DNA of 64,000 nucleotides from Rhizomys pruinosus (taxonomy: Eukaryota > Chordata > Mammalia > Rodentia > Spalacidae), in the NCBI GenBank assembly GCA_009823505.1, contig VZQC01004717.1, forward strand, positions 1,361,053-1,425,052, in the 5' to 3' direction. Below are positions 63,425-64,000 of the stretch, piece after piece. Within the stretch, counting starts at the first letter, position 1; every line of letters begins with the position of its first letter. Position numbers and translations under genes: made by a program. The notes beneath the pieces were generated by a model. The model was given only the letters and a program-made list of their open reading frames with translations. It searched no databases and was not told the DNA's origin.

Positions 63425-64000
63425 TCATTTCCCAATAATCTCCATCAGTTTCCTGTTGCTGTGAGCTTGCTGCGCTAACTGCTCCGCCCTGGCCATCTCC
63501 AAGACTTCTCGGAGAAGGTGGAAGGTGAGATCCAGAGAGATGGGAGGCTCCTCGGACCGCCTCTCCCTCTCTCGCGCCCCCTGGTGGCCGCCGAGGGCGC
63601 TCTGGGCTCCGCGCTCGGCCGGCCGGGTGGGACCGTCAAGCGAGCGCCGAGGCGGCTGCAGCTGCTGCAGCAACACGCGGAAAAAGTTGGCGGCAGCCTG
63701 GTCCGGCGAGGGGCGGCCACTGTGGCCGGTGGCGAGGGGCGAGGAGTCGGGCGAGAGGCGAGCAGCGGGGCTCCTGTTGAGGTTCCCCAGGCGGAGGAAG
63801 TATTCTTCTCCCATGCGGATCAGAACGGGCCGAGGCTGGGACTGCTGGGGCTGCTGGGGCTGCGGCTGCAGGAAATCGAGGGGTTGCGGGGTTCGCGGGG
63901 CGCCGGGGGCGGGTCCCCGGCTGAGCAGGGCCCCGCATGGTGGGCAGGGCGAGAGAGCCACCAGCAGGACGCCCGCGGACACCAGCAGCCGCAGCCGCAT
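63425..64000 (-). CDS. Crh: Crh, corticotropin-releasing hormone precursor (complete, single coding exon)
   Basis: 191-codon precursor of the hypothalamic peptide that drives pituitary ACTH release through CRHR1. It starts MRLRLLVSAGVLLVALSP at the very edge of the window. Residues 1-24 form a signal peptide with a hydrophobic core. The propeptide has a Gln/Pro-rich run (about 45-58) and the conserved block RMGEEYFLRLGNLNRSPAAR. The dibasic site RR (147-148) precedes the 41-residue mature peptide (149-189, bases 63434-63556), which begins SEEPPISLDLTFHLLREVLE. Gly190 donates the C-terminal amide and Lys191 ends the precursor. The mature part looks unchanged from the rat and human hormone as I know it; the propeptide differs from rat. 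In mammals the only intron lies in the 5' UTR, which agrees with the unbroken frame. Promoter elements lie outside the window. Other frames here are open only because the DNA is GC-rich. Confidence 0.98.
   Translation of the reverse strand: MRLRLLVSAGVLLVALSPCPPCGALLSRGPAPGAPRTPQPLDFLQPQPQQPQQSQPRPVLIRMGEEYFLRLGNLNRSPAARLSPDSSPLATGHSGRPSPDQAAANFFRVLLQQLQPPRRSLDGPTRPAERGAQSALGGHQGARERERRSEEPPISLDLTFHLLREVLEMARAEQLAQQAHSNRKLMEIIGK

Noticed and set aside
63475..63938. Alternative-frame ORFs of 81 and 100 codons on the minus strand over Crh
   Set aside because: They are shadows in a GC-rich exon. The Crh frame has the signal peptide, cleavage site and hormone.

Overview
The window is chromosomal DNA from a muroid rodent. 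Dense B1, B2, B4 and ID SINEs, rodent LINE-1 3' ends, many microsatellites and small exons in long introns show this. The B1 and B2 variants do not look like house mouse or rat consensus as I remember them. A cricetid-type or other non-Mus, non-Rattus muroid is my inference; I cannot name the species. There is one assembly gap (48584-48941).

Two protein-coding genes are present, in convergent (tail-to-tail) orientation. Trim55 (MuRF2, a muscle RING-finger E3 ubiquitin ligase) lies on the + strand from 10526 to a stop at 60644-60646. It has ten coding exons. All junctions are GT-AG and phases join without a break, giving a predicted 538-residue protein (540 or 539 with other exon 8 acceptors). 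Exon lengths 96, 234 and 23 nt are the classic TRIM exon series. An 88-nt cassette exon at 38179-38266 shifts the last exon's frame and replaces the normal C-terminus with a 32-residue, strongly hydrophobic tail. Crh (corticotropin-releasing hormone) lies on the - strand. Its complete single-exon 191-codon reading frame (63425-64000) has its ATG exactly at the window edge, so promoter, 5' UTR and the 5'-UTR intron are outside. The two predicted 3' ends are about 1.4 kb apart.

Layout: 1-10250, intergenic and repeat-rich; 10279-10525, probable Trim55 promoter and 5' UTR; 10526-36915, exons 1-9; 36916-60523, a 23.6-kb last intron with the cassette exon, an LTR-element pair (about 44390-51025, - orientation) carrying a chimeric L1/B2 insertion, and many SINEs; 60524-61550, last exon and 3' UTR; 61550-62985, intergenic; 62985-64000, Crh.

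I see no wholly new biological system. The points most worth a second look are: the hydrophobic-tail cassette exon; a B1 insertion whose target duplication copied the exon 5 splice donor; a B2-B1 composite SINE found twice with the same junction; two minisatellites that both show three-unit higher-order structure, one grown inside a B4 SINE; a B2 subfamily marked by a 17-bp internal duplication; and a 1.8-kb chimeric retro-insertion.
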